Assembly (NCBI GenBank): GCA_963753135.1
Contig: CAVWBA010000016.1
Coordinates: 248,001 to 312,000 of the forward strand
DNA from: Roseiarcus sp963753135
GTDB lineage: Bacteria; Pseudomonadota; Alphaproteobacteria; Rhizobiales; Beijerinckiaceae
Direction of reading: 5' to 3'
DNA: 64,000 nt
The notes beneath the pieces were generated by a model. It did not search any database. It was not told the DNA's origin and saw only the letters and a list, made by a program, of their open reading frames with translations. Positions 27,124 through 37,221 of this stretch are shown in pieces. Each line of letters starts with the position of its first letter. Within the stretch, counting starts at the first letter, position 1. Both the position numbers and the translations under genes were made by a program.

Positions 27124-27866
27124 TGAACGTGCTCCAGATACGCCGCCAACTTCGCCGATAATCCTGAAGAGGCCTTCGGCGCAGGGCGCCTGAAGCTTCC
27201 GCGCGAGGCTTTCGTCGTCCCGAGCGCGATAAGCGCCTCGGCTTGCTTCACCGCGGCGGCGATGGGGTCGATGACCGGAACCTGAATGAGACCCCGCGCC
27301 CGAGACGCGAGCCCGGTCAATGGCGCGCCCGCCAGGATCGCGACATCCGCGTCACGTTCGGCGACAGCGGCGTTGGCGAGCGCCATCAACGCCTCCCAAT
27401 TCGTCTCGCGAACGTCGTCCAACGAGCCGAAGCCGCGGTCCAGCGCGACGACGCCAGCGCAGCGGTCCTCAAGTCGATGCATGGCGACGCAGTCGCGAAA
27501 CCAGCCAGAGAGCGCGTCGGCGAAGGTGACGATGAGAAATCGCCTGCCGAGCATGCATGCGGTCAGCATGGCCGCCTCCGATATGCCGATCACCGGAAAC
27601 TCGAACAACTCGCGGGCGCCGAACAGGCCCGGATCGCCGAAGGCGGCGAGGATCGCGGCGTCGCATCCGTCTCGCTCCTCCGCCAACATCTCAAGCGCGA
27701 TCGCTCCGCCGATCTGCGCCTCCGCCCGGCTCGTGATGTACGGCAGACCCCTTGGCGCGGTAATCGCGCGGACCTCGGCCCCCGGCGACGCCGCCGCGCG
27801 CCCGGCCTCGAGCATAAGCGAGGTGACCTCTTCGGTGGTGTTCGGATTGACGATAAGGATACGCAT
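27120..27866 (-). CDS. Asp/Glu/hydantoin racemase family protein
   Basis: Cofactor-independent racemase fold of 248 residues starting MRILIVNPNTTEEVTSLMLEAGR, typical of the HyuE/hydantoin racemase and allantoin racemase group. The two catalytic Cys regions expected in the family are weak here: the first reads AILAAFGDPGLFGARE and the second LAGAPLTGLASRARG, where hydantoin racemases usually have Cys. The protein at 49329 shows the same replacement. It follows the importer permease by 76 bp. The substrate is probably a cyclic ureide or imide. Confidence 0.8.
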   Translation of the reverse strand: MRILIVNPNTTEEVTSLMLEAGRAAASPGAEVRAITAPRGLPYITSRAEAQIGGAIALEMLAEERDGCDAAILAAFGDPGLFGARELFEFPVIGISEAAMLTACMLGRRFLIVTFADALSGWFRDCVAMHRLEDRCAGVVALDRGFGSLDDVRETNWEALMALANAAVAERDADVAILAGAPLTGLASRARGLIQVPVIDPIAAAVKQAEALIALGTTKASRGSFRRPAPKASSGLSAKLAAYLEHVQ

Positions 27867-27942
27867 CAGTCACCCTGGGGTGGAATCCGCGGTCGCCCGC
27901 ATGCTCTCGATGAGCGAGGGCGCCGATTCCTGGGAGATCCGC

Positions 27943-28801
27943 TCATTGACTGGCGGCTTGCGACGAGGGCGACCAGGCAAGCAGGCGCGTGAACAGCCGC
28001 TCAATCGCCCAATAGCTCGCGGACGTGTAGAGGATGAACAGGAGCGCGATCAGGAACATCCGGTCCAGAAGACCGAACTGCTGTGCGTATACGATGATAT
28101 ACCCAAGGCCGGATTGAGCGCCGAGATATTCGGCCGCGAGAACCGCCCCCCAGCCGGCGCCGAGGCTAAGCAAGACGACGGAGCGCATGGCGGGCAGGAT
28201 CGCGGGCAAGATCACGGTTCGGTAAAGATGGAATCGCGAGGCGCCAAGCGACCCGGGCGTTGTCGAGGTAAATCTGCGGGACATTGCGCACCGCGTTGAC
28301 GACGCCAGCGAAGACGATCATGCCGACGCCATAGGAGACGAACAGCACCTGTCCAAAAAAATAGGTGCCGAACCAAAGCTGGAAGAGAGGGACCATCGCG
28401 AGGAGCGGCAAAGCGCGCAGAAACTGCGTCGGGAGTTGAACAAGTCTGCGGCTCCACGGCGACCAGGAAACCGCAAGGCCGAGACCGACGCCAAGAACCC
28501 CGCCGAGCAAGAGCCCGCTCGCAAGCCGAGCGAGCGTCGCCAGCGAATGGAAAATGATGGAGAGCAGCGCCGCAGGATAGCTGCGCGCTGCGCCGTCGGC
28601 GACGGCAGGTACGCCGAATCCCCCCTGCCAGTAGTCCGACAAGCTGAGCAACGTCCGCGTAAACAGCGTGCCCCATCCGGCGATCATCGGCTCGCCCGGC
28701 TGCGCCTCGACCGTATAGACGAAGGAGAGGATCTCCCAGACGATCGCGAGGGCTAGGAAGACCGAGAGCGAGACGAGCTGCTGGCGCGAGAGGGCGGTCA
28801 C
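27943..28801 (-). CDS. ABC transporter permease (TauC/SsuC type), frameshifted
   Basis: Permease of about 286 residues of the taurine/nitrate/NMT1 importer family. The N-terminal two thirds (VSLSVFLALAIVWEILSF..FLRALPLLAMVPLFQLWFG.. YGVGMIVFAGVVNAVRNVPQIYLDNAR) and the C-terminal third (SLGASRFHLYRTVILPAILPAMRSVVLLSLGAGWGAVLAAEYLGAQSGLGYIIV) are in different frames. Removing one G of a GGG run near 28250 restores the EAA loop DNARSLGASRFHLYRTVILPA. The start overlaps the upstream ATPase stop. It is one of two permeases in this operon. Confidence 0.85.
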
Positions 28802-29616
28802 GCGGCTCCTCTCTCGCTGGCCGTCGCGCGCGCCGCATGGGCGAGGCCGAGGTGCCCAAGCAGCTTGTGCTTGATGGCGACCATCTCAGGCAAGAGCAGG
28901 GTGTCGGTGTCCCGCGGACGCGCGGCTTCAACGGGGATGTCGTCGACGATCGCGCCGCTGCGCATCGCGACAATCCGGTCCGCGAGCAGGAGCGCCTCGT
29001 CGACGTCATGCGTAACGAAAACGACGGTTGGAACGGCGCGGCCCGGTTCCTCCCATAGATCGAGCAGCACCTCCTGCAACTGCCGCCGCGTCACGTAGTC
29101 GAGCGCGCCGAACGGCTCATCGAGCAGAAGGACCTCGCCGCCGTTGGCGAATACCGCGGCGATGGCGACGCGCTTGAGCATGCCGCCGGAAAGCTCGCGC
29201 GGCCAGGCGCGCTCCACATGCGAGAGGCCGACTCGCTTGAGGTAGTCGCGCGCGATGTCCCGGCGCGCGCCGGCGGCGACGCCACGACACTTGAGGCCAT
29301 ATTCGACATTGTCGATCACCCGCATCCATGGGAATACGCTGTCGCGCTGGAAGACCATTCCGCGCTCGCGGCCCGGCCCGTCGATCTCCTTGCCGTCGAC
29401 GACGATCGCGCCCGACGACGGTCCGACGAGGCCTGCGATCATCTGCAGAAGCGTGCTCTTGCCACAACCTGAAGGGCCGATCAGGCAGACAAACTCGCCC
29501 TCGGGCACAATCAGCGAGACGTCGTCAACTGCGGTCACACGCGCGCCGTCCGCGCGCGTATAATTGCGGCCGAGGTGAACGAGCTCGATCATTCGGCGAC
29601 CGGGTTCAGTCGGCAT
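28798..29616 (-). CDS. ABC transporter ATP-binding protein (TauB/SsuB type)
   Basis: ATPase of 272 residues. Walker A is GPSGCGKST, the Q-loop VFQRDSVFPWM, the signature LSGGMLKRVAIAAVFANG, Walker B VLLLDEPFGALDYVTR and the switch His VTHDVDEALLLADR. In the signature the usual QRQR is replaced by MLKR. The start at 29616 (MPTEPGRR) has GGAGG five bases upstream; 29658 is in frame but lacks this. It is the ATPase of the NMT1-like importer. Confidence 0.9.
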   Translation of the reverse strand: MPTEPGRRMIELVHLGRNYTRADGARVTAVDDVSLIVPEGEFVCLIGPSGCGKSTLLQMIAGLVGPSSGAIVVDGKEIDGPGRERGMVFQRDSVFPWMRVIDNVEYGLKCRGVAAGARRDIARDYLKRVGLSHVERAWPRELSGGMLKRVAIAAVFANGGEVLLLDEPFGALDYVTRRQLQEVLLDLWEEPGRAVPTVVFVTHDVDEALLLADRIVAMRSGAIVDDIPVEAARPRDTDTLLLPEMVAIKHKLLGHLGLAHAARATASERGAA

Positions 29617-29629
29617 CTCGTCCTCCGCC

Positions 29630-30503
29630 TCAAGAGCCCGCAAAACGCCACGCCGCAAACCGCGCGATCAACGTGGCCGCCAAACCATCGGTGACAATAG
29701 CGGCGAGCCCAAGCACGATCAGCGTGGCCAGAATCCCTTGCGGGTCGGTTGCTCCGGCAAGGACTTCGATCACCTTGCCGATTCCGGACTGTGAGCCGAG
29801 CAGTTCCGCAACGGCCTCGAGGCCCCAGGAGCCAGCGAGCGCGATGCGGAAACCGCCAAGGATCTCCGGAACCGTTCCTGGGATCAGGATGTCGCGCAGC
29901 ATCCGCCCACGACGGGCGCCGAGAGTGAGCGCATAGTTCTCATAGATCGGATCGAGGTTGAGGGCTGCGCGCTGGGCGGAGAGGTAGAGGATGACGACAA
30001 TGTAGAACGCCACCAGACTGACTGCGCTCGCCCTCCCGACGCCGAACCAGATCAAGAGGAACGGCGCCGCGATGAGGATCGGCACCGTGCCGGCCGTCAT
30101 CATGACGGGGTCCATGGCCGCGCGCACGAACCAGATGCGGGCCGACAGGAGGCCGAGCGTCACGCCGACGACGGCGCCGATCAAGGCGGCGATCGCGACA
30201 TTCTCCGCCGTGTAGGCCAAATTTCCGGCGAGGCTCGGGTCCTCGACGCCGTAGTAGGAAAGCGCAGGCGCGGACCAGAAATCCGTCGCTGCGCGGCGGA
30301 GGACGGAGAGCGGCCCCGGCAGGATGATCGGCGAGACGAGAAGCGACGCCAGTTCCCAGAGCGCGATGAACAAAACCGCGCCGGCGAGCCGGAACGGATC
30401 GAGCGCGGCGAGCGCCCTGGAGACGGCCCGGAAGCAGGTCATGCGAGGACCAGGCTGCGCTTCGGCTGGGCGGCGTCGCCACGGCCTCGACGCGTCCGCT
30501 CAT
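29630..30503 (-). CDS. ABC transporter permease (TauC/SsuC type), frameshifted near its start
   Basis: Second permease of the importer, about 290 residues, with EAA loop ENYALTLGARRGRMLRDILIPGTVPEILGGFRIAL. An ATG at 30503, 13 bp after the binding-protein stop, opens a frame (MSGRVEAVATPPSRSAAWSSHDLLPGRLQ) that joins the main frame (ALAALDPFRLAGAVLFIALWELASLLV) if one G of a GGG run near 30420 is removed. The gene length also implies one extra base. An alternative start is the ATG at 30442 inside the main frame. Confidence 0.82.
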
Positions 30504-30516
30504 CGCGTCCGCCCCA

Positions 30517-31825
30517 TTAGCTCGAAGCGGCCAGCGCAAGCCGGTAAGCGTCGAGGAAGTCGTAGTCGGCGTAGAATGTCTTCGCCCGGTCGACGAGTTT
30601 CTGCTTGTCTGGCGACAGAGTTCGCGCCAGAGAGCTTCTTCAGGATGTCGTCGGTCTTCATCCGGTAGCCCACCATCTCATGCCAGATCGGCCCGCCCCA
30701 GACGACGTCGTCGGCCGTAACCTTGCCGGCGGGAATGATGCTGTGCTCTTCGAAATTCTTGATCACCGCCGTCCAAACATTGGCGTAGTAGGTCGTGCTC
30801 TGCTTGTCGTCGTAATATTGCTTGTTGTTATCAAACGTCGTGAAAGGATGAAGGATTGCGACCGTGTCGGCGACGCCTTTGCCGTCCAGGCTGGTGCCGG
30901 CCATTGAGTTCAGATAGGGGGCCTGCAGGTCATAGAGCGACGGGTCCTTCTTGGTGGCGTCAATGATGCGCCAGACGACCGACAAGAACCGCAGAACGGT
31001 GTTCTGATGGCTGTTGAGATAGTCGGAATTGCCTCCAATCCCTACGATTCCGATCAACGGCTCGATCGGCGAATCGACGCCGCCGGGCCCGTGCTTGATG
31101 AGATCGTCGATGTCGACGAGATTGGTCCAGCCCGCCTGGCGTAGCGTGTAGACGATCGGCGCGCCCTCGGGATTGACGAAGTCCTCTCGTCCCGCCTTGG
31201 CCAGCACGAGCGACTTCGCGTCGTCGAGCACCTGAAGCTTGAACCCCGCATCGCTCGTCTTGTTGACGTATTCTTCGAACGCTCGGTCGCTGAGCTCCGG
31301 CGCCCCGACCAGCGTCTTGCCTTTCATCGGCGCGAGCGCCGCCTTCAGCGCTTCGTCAAAGGTCTTGCCCTCGGCGACATACTCTTTGAAGGTCTTCAGC
31401 TTGAGCGCCGGGTTGGCGAGGATGGCGTTCGCCAGAAAATTGTCGGTGAAGGCGATGCACTTGAGCTTGTTGGCGTCCTTGTACGTCGGCAGCATCAGCG
31501 GACAAAACTCCGAAATGATGTCGAGCTGCCCATTGAGGAGAAGCGTCGTCACATTGGAATCGTTCGCCTTCAGGCCATAGGGCGCAGGTTCGAAGGTGAT
31601 GCCGACGTCCTGGAACCAACCCTTCTTCATGCCGATGATATAGAAGGTGTTGTCGGCGTAGGGACGCATCCCGAATTTGATGGTCGCGGCGGGAATGTCC
31701 GTGCCCGGCTCAGGCGGCGCGGGGGCAAAGCGATCCGAGGCCTCTGCGCGCGCCGCGCCCGAGGCGAGCAGCGCCGTAAGCGCGAGTTGGCCGAAAGTCC
31801 GTTGCAGAGTGGTCCATAGGCGCAT
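30517..31825 (-). CDS. NMT1/TauA-like ABC substrate-binding protein, frameshifted near its end
   Basis: Periplasmic binding protein of about 435 residues with a signal peptide (MRLWTTLQRTFGQLALTALLASGAARA). The NMT1-type core is IKFGMRPYADNTFYIIGMKKGWFQDVGITFEPAPYG, LLLNGQLDIISEFCPLMLPTYKD and VYTLRQAGWTNLVDIDDLI. The last 30 residues (SPDKQKLVDRAKTFYADYDFLDAYRLALAASS) are in another frame after an extra base near 30618. It heads the operon whose sigma-54 promoter is at 31934-31950 and whose end carries a racemase and an NHL protein. Ligand: probably a small nitrogen- or sulphur-containing acid or ring. Confidence 0.85.
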
Positions 31826-31933
31826 GGGTTAATCTCCTGTCGCACCATTCGTTGCGCAACGCCGTAAGCTGCACGGGCCTCAAGCGCGGGGATTGCGGCG
31901 CCGGGTCTGGCGGCCGGCCATTGGCGCCTGCTT

Positions 31934-31950
31934 TGCAATGGCTGTGCCAA
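31934..31950 (-). promoter_or_regulatory. Sigma-54 promoter of the NMT1-like ABC/racemase operon
   Basis: On the minus strand the sequence reads TTGGCACAGCCATTGCA, matching TGGCACR-N4-TTGCW fully, with GG and GC 10 bp apart. Transcription would start near 31923, leaving a leader of about 98 nt before the start codon at 31825. Confidence 0.8.
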
Positions 31951-32011
31951 CCGCAATCTTATGCGAAGGGGCTGATCCTCTCTTGACGACCCTGCTGATT
32001 TTTAGCTCCAT

Positions 32012-32032
32012 TTTTGCATGCAGAATGCAAAA
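32012..32032. promoter_or_regulatory. Inverted repeat, candidate GntR (FCD) operator
   Basis: TTTTGCAT and ATGCAAAA are perfect reverse complements around a 5-base centre. The element lies between the divergent GntR gene and the NMT1-like ABC operon, about 60 bp upstream of the sigma-54 element and 64 bp upstream of the GntR start. TGCAT/ATGCA half-sites are common for FCD-type GntR regulators, so autoregulation plus control of both directions is plausible. Confidence 0.6.
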
Positions 32033-32095
32033 CTGCCGACTTGTTGGGCGCCGGTCCAAGCCGGCGGAACCGCGACCGCAACGCGGACGCGGACC

Positions 32096-32864
32096 ATGAA
32101 TGAGCGCGGCGCCGGCGCCCCAATCCCCCAGCCGGAGCGGCGGGCCCTCGCGGCTATCGTCCGGCCAAAACCGCTTCATGAAACTGTGGTCGAGCGTTTG
32201 CGGGACATGATCGTCGAAGGGGAGCTCGCATCCGGAGAGCGGCTCCACGACACTAACCTTGCGAAGATTCTGCAGGTCTCACGCACGCCGATTCGCGAGG
32301 CGACCAAGCTGCTCGCGACCGAAGGGCTGGTCGATCTCCTGCCTGGCCGCGGGGCGCGGGTCAGAGAACTGTCGAGCGAGGATATTCTCGACCTGTTTGA
32401 GACAATCGCGGGAATCGAGCGCCATGCGTGCGAACTGGCCGCGGAACGCATGAGTGAACGCGACCTCGACAAGCTTCAGCGCGCCCACAAACGCATGGCG
32501 CGCCATCACGCAGCGGGCGAACGGCAGCCGTACTTCAAGCTCAACCATGAAATTCATCTCGCCATTGTCGAAGCGTCAAAGAACGCGACGCTGCAGGCCA
32601 TCCACGCGTCGTTGATGTCGCGGGCGCGGCGTGCCCGCTACGCGGCGCTTGCGTCGCACGCCCGCTGGATGGAGGCGATGGGAGAGCACAACCAGATCAT
32701 GGCCGCCTTGGCGAAGCGAGACTTCGCGCCGCGCGGGCGAGATCGTGCGCCAGCATGATCTTGGCACTGCCCGCTCCATCGTCGCCGCACTCAAGCCTCG
32801 ACCGAATGAGGCCGATGCTGCGCTATCCGGTCCAGACTCTTCGCCGCAAAAAAGGGCTCGTTGA
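32096..32864 (+). CDS. GntR-family (FCD) transcriptional regulator, frameshifted
   Basis: Regulator of about 255 residues. The winged helix is KPLHETVVERLRDMIVEGELASGERLHDTNLAKILQVSRTPIREATKLLATEGLVDLLPGRGARV, followed by a helical FCD effector domain (ILDLFETIAGIERHACELAAERM..FKLNHEIHLAIVEASKNATLQAIHASLMSRARRARY). One extra C near 32728 splits off the C-terminus (RAGEIVRQHDLGTARSIVAAL). The ATG at 32096 is the first likely start. It lies between the divergent ABC operon and the ring-opening amidohydrolase gene and probably controls both. Confidence 0.88.
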
Positions 32865-32915
32865 GGCGAAGGATGCGAGATGTAAGGCCCCGCGCCGGGA
32901 TAAGGATTTTGCTCG

Positions 32916-34001
32916 ATGAAGGTTGGCGTCCACAAGCTCCCGATGAACAGCCCCAACGACGTTTCCGCCATGGAGCGTCTCATCGATCAGGGAGAGATCA
33001 ATCCCGCCGAGATCGTCGCTTTGATTGGCAAGACAGAGGGAAATGGCGGCGCCAACGATTTCACGCGCGGCTTCGCTACGCTGTCCTATTCGATCGCTCT
33101 CGCAAAGCGCCTTGGCGTATCTCCAGAAGAGGTCCTGAAGCGTGTCGCCTTCGTCTGGTCTGGCGGCACGGAAGGCGTGCTGAGCCCACACGCGACGCTG
33201 TTCACCCGCGCTGCTTCCGAAAAGGCTCACGGAAAGCGGCTCGCCTTTGGCATGGCCGTGACGCGGGACTTCGCGCCAGAGGAGGTTGGCGCGTTGACGG
33301 AGGTTCGTGAAGTCGCCGCCGCTGTCAGCCGCGCGCAGAAAGAGGCTCGAATCTCGGACCCGAAGGACGTGCACTACGTCCAGGTCAAAGGCCCGCTCCT
33401 CACGCCCGCCGCGATTGCCGATGCGGACCGGCGCGGCGCCAAACTCGTGACGCGTGACCCGAACGGCTCGAAGGCCTTCGCCCGAGGCGCGACCGCGCTC
33501 GGCGTCGCGCTCGGGCTCGGGGAAATCCAAGAGTCCGAACTGAGCGACGCTGTCATCGCACGGCGAATGGATCTCTTCTCCTCCGTCGCAAACACCTCCG
33601 CTGGCGGCGAACTCAAGAATTGCGAGATCCTCCTGTTCGGCAATTCGGAGATGGCCGGCGGAGATTTGCGGATTGGCCACGCCATTCTCTCCGACGTTGT
33701 CGACGCCGACGCGGTGCGCGCCGCGGCGCGAGACGCGATTGGAGACACTCAGGCTGAGATCGAGCCCGAGCGCATTGTCGCGATCTTCGCCAAGGCCGAG
33801 GCGCCTCCGAACGGCATGCTGCGCGGCCGCCGCACAACGATGCTGTCCGACGCGGACATCAATTACGAGCGCCACGCGCGCGCCGCGCTGGGCGCGGTCA
33901 TCACATCGGTGACCGGAGACGCCGCGATCTTCGTGTCGGGCGGCGCCGAACACCAGTGCAAGCCAGGGGAAGCGCCGATCGCCGCGATCGTCCGCGTCTA
34001 A
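32916..34001 (+). CDS. Ring-opening amidohydrolase (cyanuric acid hydrolase/barbiturase family)
   Basis: Rare family of 361 residues that opens cyanuric acid (AtzD/TrzD) or barbituric acid (barbiturase). The three internal repeats each supply a Ser-Lys pair. The Lys candidates are K39 in IGKTEGNGGANDF, K158 in VQVKGPLL and K293 in FAKAEAPPNG. The Ser candidates are S82 in WSGGTEGVLSPH, S228 in NTSAGGEL and S341 in VSGGAEHQCKPGEAP. NDFTRG and MLRGRRTTMLSDADINYERHARAALGAV are also diagnostic. Length is normal and the frame intact. Which ring it opens cannot be decided from sequence. The following amidase could hydrolyse the product. Confidence 0.88.
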   Translation: MKVGVHKLPMNSPNDVSAMERLIDQGEINPAEIVALIGKTEGNGGANDFTRGFATLSYSIALAKRLGVSPEEVLKRVAFVWSGGTEGVLSPHATLFTRAASEKAHGKRLAFGMAVTRDFAPEEVGALTEVREVAAAVSRAQKEARISDPKDVHYVQVKGPLLTPAAIADADRRGAKLVTRDPNGSKAFARGATALGVALGLGEIQESELSDAVIARRMDLFSSVANTSAGGELKNCEILLFGNSEMAGGDLRIGHAILSDVVDADAVRAAARDAIGDTQAEIEPERIVAIFAKAEAPPNGMLRGRRTTMLSDADINYERHARAALGAVITSVTGDAAIFVSGGAEHQCKPGEAPIAAIVRV

Positions 34002-34115
34002 CCCACCAATGGCGCCGCTATTGCACGAGCCTGCCTCGCAAGACCGCCAGTCTACGCGAGGCTTGAACGCCCGAGCGAAAGGGAGAGGTTCGTTCCCATA
34101 AAGACTTCGCCCCTG

Positions 34116-34403
34116 TTGCGCCACGCCGCATCCCTCGCAGCCCTATCGCTGGCCGTCTGCCTGGCCGGCGCTCCCGCATCGCTGATCGTCGCGCGCTGGA
34201 ATCCGTTTGGCGCGGCGATCGCCTGTCTCGCGTTCGGCGCGGCTGAAGCCTTCGAATTGCGCATGCAAAGCTTTGGCTTGCCGGTCAGCTCCTATGTCGT
34301 ACAAATGGCGCTCTATCTGATCGCGCTCCTCGTGCTCGCGCTTCTCGGGCGCGCGTCACGGATGCCGGCGGCGATCGGGCAGCCGCTGCCGTGGGATCAA
34401 TGA
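34116..34403 (+). pseudogene. C-terminal remnant of a sugar/nucleoside-type ABC permease
   Basis: About 95 residues, of which RWNPFGAAIACLAFGAAEAFELRMQSFGLPVSSYVVQMALYLIALLVLALLGRASRMPAAIGQPLPWD matches the extreme C-terminus of BMP-type (NupQ/YufQ-like) permeases of the branched-chain/simple-sugar fold. The several hundred residues that should precede it are absent, and there is no good start (TTG at 34116). The stop still overlaps the amidase start as ATGA, so the fragment keeps the old operon junction. It is probably the trace of a deleted importer; alternatively it is a very short membrane protein. Confidence 0.55.
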
Positions 34404-35801
34404 GGCAGGATTTGGCGGAAACGCTTGAGGGCCAGGCGGCCGAGCTTGAGAACGGGCGAGCGACGTCCGTAGGACTCGTCGAGCGCGCGTTTCAGCGCAT
34501 CGAGACCTTCGATTCCCGTTTGAATAGCTTCGTCGCCCTCGATCGCTCCGGCGCGCTGGCCGCTGCGAAGGAAAGCGATGCGCGCCGCTCGCGGGGCCAT
34601 GCTCATTCCCGGCTCGACGGCATTCCGATCTCTGTCAAGGACAACCTCCACGTGGCCGGGTTTCCGACGACTTGGGGAAGCCGCGCGCTTAAGGATTATC
34701 GGCCTGCGAAGGACGAACTGCCGATAGCGCGGCTGCGCCAGGCGGGAATGATCGTCATCGGCAAGACGAACGTGCCGGAGTTCACGCTCGAGGGCTATAC
34801 GCGCAACGACTTGTTCGGCGTGACGCGCAACCCATGGAACACGGAGCTCACGCCCGGAGGTTCGAGCGGCGGCGCGGCAGCGAGCGTCGCGGCGGGCTTC
34901 GTCCCCGCCGCAATCGGCACGGACGGAGGCGGCTCGATCCGGCGCCCGGCCTGCCATACTGGCCTCGTCGGCTTGAAGCCATCGATCGGCCGTTGGCCGC
35001 GCGCCGACGGATTGCCCGCGATCCTCACCGACTTTGAAACCATCGGATCGCTCGCGCGCACAGTCGAGGACACGCTCCTGCTTGACGCGATCTTGCGCGG
35101 CCCCGATCCGCGCGATTGGCGCTCGTCCTATGCGCCTGCGCCGAGCTGGCCCAACAAGGCGGCGCGCATCCTCTATGTCCCGCGTTTCGGCGCCGCGCCT
35201 GTCGACCCGGAGGTTGCCTCCCAAGTCGAGGCGTTCGCCCGCCAGCTCTCGTCGATGGGACATGAGGTTCGTAAAGGCGAAGTCTTCTTCGATCTGGAGA
35301 TCGCGGCGCGCATCTGGCATGTTGTCTCGCGCGCGGGCGTGGCATGGCTGATGGCCGAAAATCCGAGCTACGGGAAGCTTGCCGGCGCCTCCGCGCTTGC
35401 AATGGCGGCAGACGGGAGGAAGGTGTCGGGCGTGGACTATCTTGCGGCGCTGGAGGCTGTGTCCGCGATGCGCCGACACGTCGCCGAACTGTTCGAAGGC
35501 ATCGATTTAATCCTCACCCCGACGGCCGCGGCTTTGCCATGGGCCGCCGACAAGCCCTATCCGGATCGTATCGACGGCAAGCCGGCCGGTCCGCGCGATC
35601 ATGCGATTTTCACCGGCTGGGTGAATATCGCGGGCGTCCCGGCGGTCAATCTTCCGATTGGCGTATCGCGATCCGGCCTGCCGATCGGCGCGCAGCTCGC
35701 CGCCCCCTTCGGGGCGGACGATGAGCTTCTCGCTTTCGCTCGCGAGGTCTCGGGCGCCATTCCCCCTCTCCGTTTTTCCGCTGTTCGAGGCCGCGCTATG
35801 A
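34400..35801 (+). CDS. Amidase-signature hydrolase, frameshifted at the C-terminus
   Basis: Amidase of about 467 residues. The Ser-cisSer-Lys triad is visible: Lys80 in DGIPISVKDNLHVAG, the cis-Ser in TPGGSSGGAAASVAAG (155-156) and the nucleophile Ser179 in IGTDGGGSIRRPA. In s-triazine and oxidative pyrimidine pathways, amidases of this type act on the linear product of ring opening, which fits the gene order here, but the substrate is inference. As written the frame runs on into the aminotransferase. Removing one G near 35755 gives the end APFPLSVFPLFEAAL with a TGA that overlaps the next ATG. The start ATG (34400) overlaps the permease remnant. Confidence 0.85.
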
Positions 35802-36986
35802 ATACCCGCTCCCCAGGCCGCCACTTCCTGCAAATCCCAGGCCCGACGGACGTGCCGGGCCGGGTCTTGCGCGCGGTCTCGGAACCCACGATCGACCACC
35901 GCGGTCCCGACTTCGCCACGCTCGGACGTTCGGTCCTGACGGGCCTCAAGCGCGTCTTCCAGACGAACGATCCCGTGCTGGTTTTTCCCGCTTCCGGCAC
36001 CGGCGCGTGGGAAGCGGCGCTCGTCAATACGCTCTCGCCCGGCGACGCGGTCGTGATGGCGCGCACGGGTTGGTTCGCATCGCTCTGGAGCGAAATGGCG
36101 AAGCGGCTTGGACTGGAGCCGATCCTTCTGGAGACCGACTGGCGGCGCGGCGCCGATCCTGCCGCCATCGAGGCCGCGCTTCGAGCCGACAAAGGGGGCC
36201 GGATCCGCGCCGTCTGCGTCGTTCATAACGAGACCTCGACCGGCTGCGTCAGCCCGGTCGCCGCTGTCCGGAGAGCGATCGACGCGGCGGCACATCCGGC
36301 GCTGCTGCTCGTCGACACGATCTCGTCGCTTGCTTCGATCGACTATCGGCACGACGAGTGGGGCGTCGACGTCACTGTCGCCGGGAGCCAGAAGGGGCTG
36401 ATGCTTCCGCCGGGACTCTCCTTCAACGCGATCAGCGCCCGGGCGTTGGAGGCCTCGAAGACGGCGAGGCTCCCGAGGAGCTATTGGGACTGGCGTCCGA
36501 TGCTCGAAGCCAACGCCGGATTCTACTTCCCGTACACGCCGGCGACGAACCTCCTGCGCGGCCTGCAGGAGGCGCTCACGATGCTTGACGAAGAGGGCTT
36601 GCCAAACGTCTTCGCGCGGCACGCTCGCCACGGCGCGGCGACCCGAGCAGCCGTGCTCGGCTTGGGGACAAGCGGGCGCCGTCGAGCTGCAATGCCTTGC
36701 GCCGACGGACTATTCCTCTTCACTGACGGCTGTTCGTCTCGCCGAGGGCCACAGCGCCGACGCGCTGCGCGCGTTGATATTGCGGCGGTTCAACATGAGC
36801 CTCGGCAACGGACTCGGGATTCTCAAGGACCGGGTTTTCCGCATCGGCCACCTCGGCGACATCAACGACCTCACGCTGCTCGGCGCCATATCCGGCGTGG
36901 AGATGGGACTGAAACTCGCCGGCGTGCCGACCGGGAACGGCGGCGTTGACGCAGCGATGGCGGTGTTAGCGGCCCAGGAAGGTTGA
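35798..36986 (+). CDS. Class V aminotransferase (serine/alanine/ureidoglycine-glyoxylate type), frameshifted
   Basis: PLP enzyme of about 396 residues. It opens with FLQIPGPTDVPGRVLRAVSEPTIDHRGPDFATLG, binds cofactor phosphate through ASGTGAWEAALVN, keeps VCVVHNETSTGCVSPV and the PLP aspartate in LLLVDTISSLASIDYRHDEWGVDV, and has the Schiff-base Lys in VAGSQKGLMLPPGLSF. The C-terminus (AWGQAGAVELQCL..RFNMSLGNGLGILKDRVFRIGHLGDIND) needs one G removed near 36657. PucG-type members transaminate ureidoglycine with glyoxylate in purine breakdown. That role fits this nitrogen region but cannot be told from serine-glyoxylate activity by sequence alone. Confidence 0.87.
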
Positions 36987-37221
36987 AGCGCCCGCGCGCC
37001 TGTCGCGCAAGGGACCAACAATTGCTTGACCTCCGCACTCTTGTGTTCTATGTTTGTTCTCCACCGCGGCTGGAGTGCTGGAGGGACAGGAGATACACCG
37101 CCCTTAGGGAGCGACCCGCGAATCCGGCGAAACGAAATTGGTTACAAGCCTTTGATATCTCAGGAAGCCGCGAAATCGCTGATTCAGCGCCTCCTATGAT
37201 TTCAAAGACTTAACCTGGCCG

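Noticed and set aside
31881..32248. Minus-strand frame over the GntR start
   Set aside because: It overlaps the sigma-54 element and the GntR HTH region and shows no family features.
32823..34124. Minus-strand open frame of 433 codons
   Set aside because: Antisense to the ring-opening amidohydrolase, whose three Ser/Lys repeats are clear.
34391..36949. An 852-residue amidase-aminotransferase fusion
   Set aside because: Removing one G near 35755 gives the amidase a natural end with TGA overlapping the aminotransferase ATG, so these are two genes.
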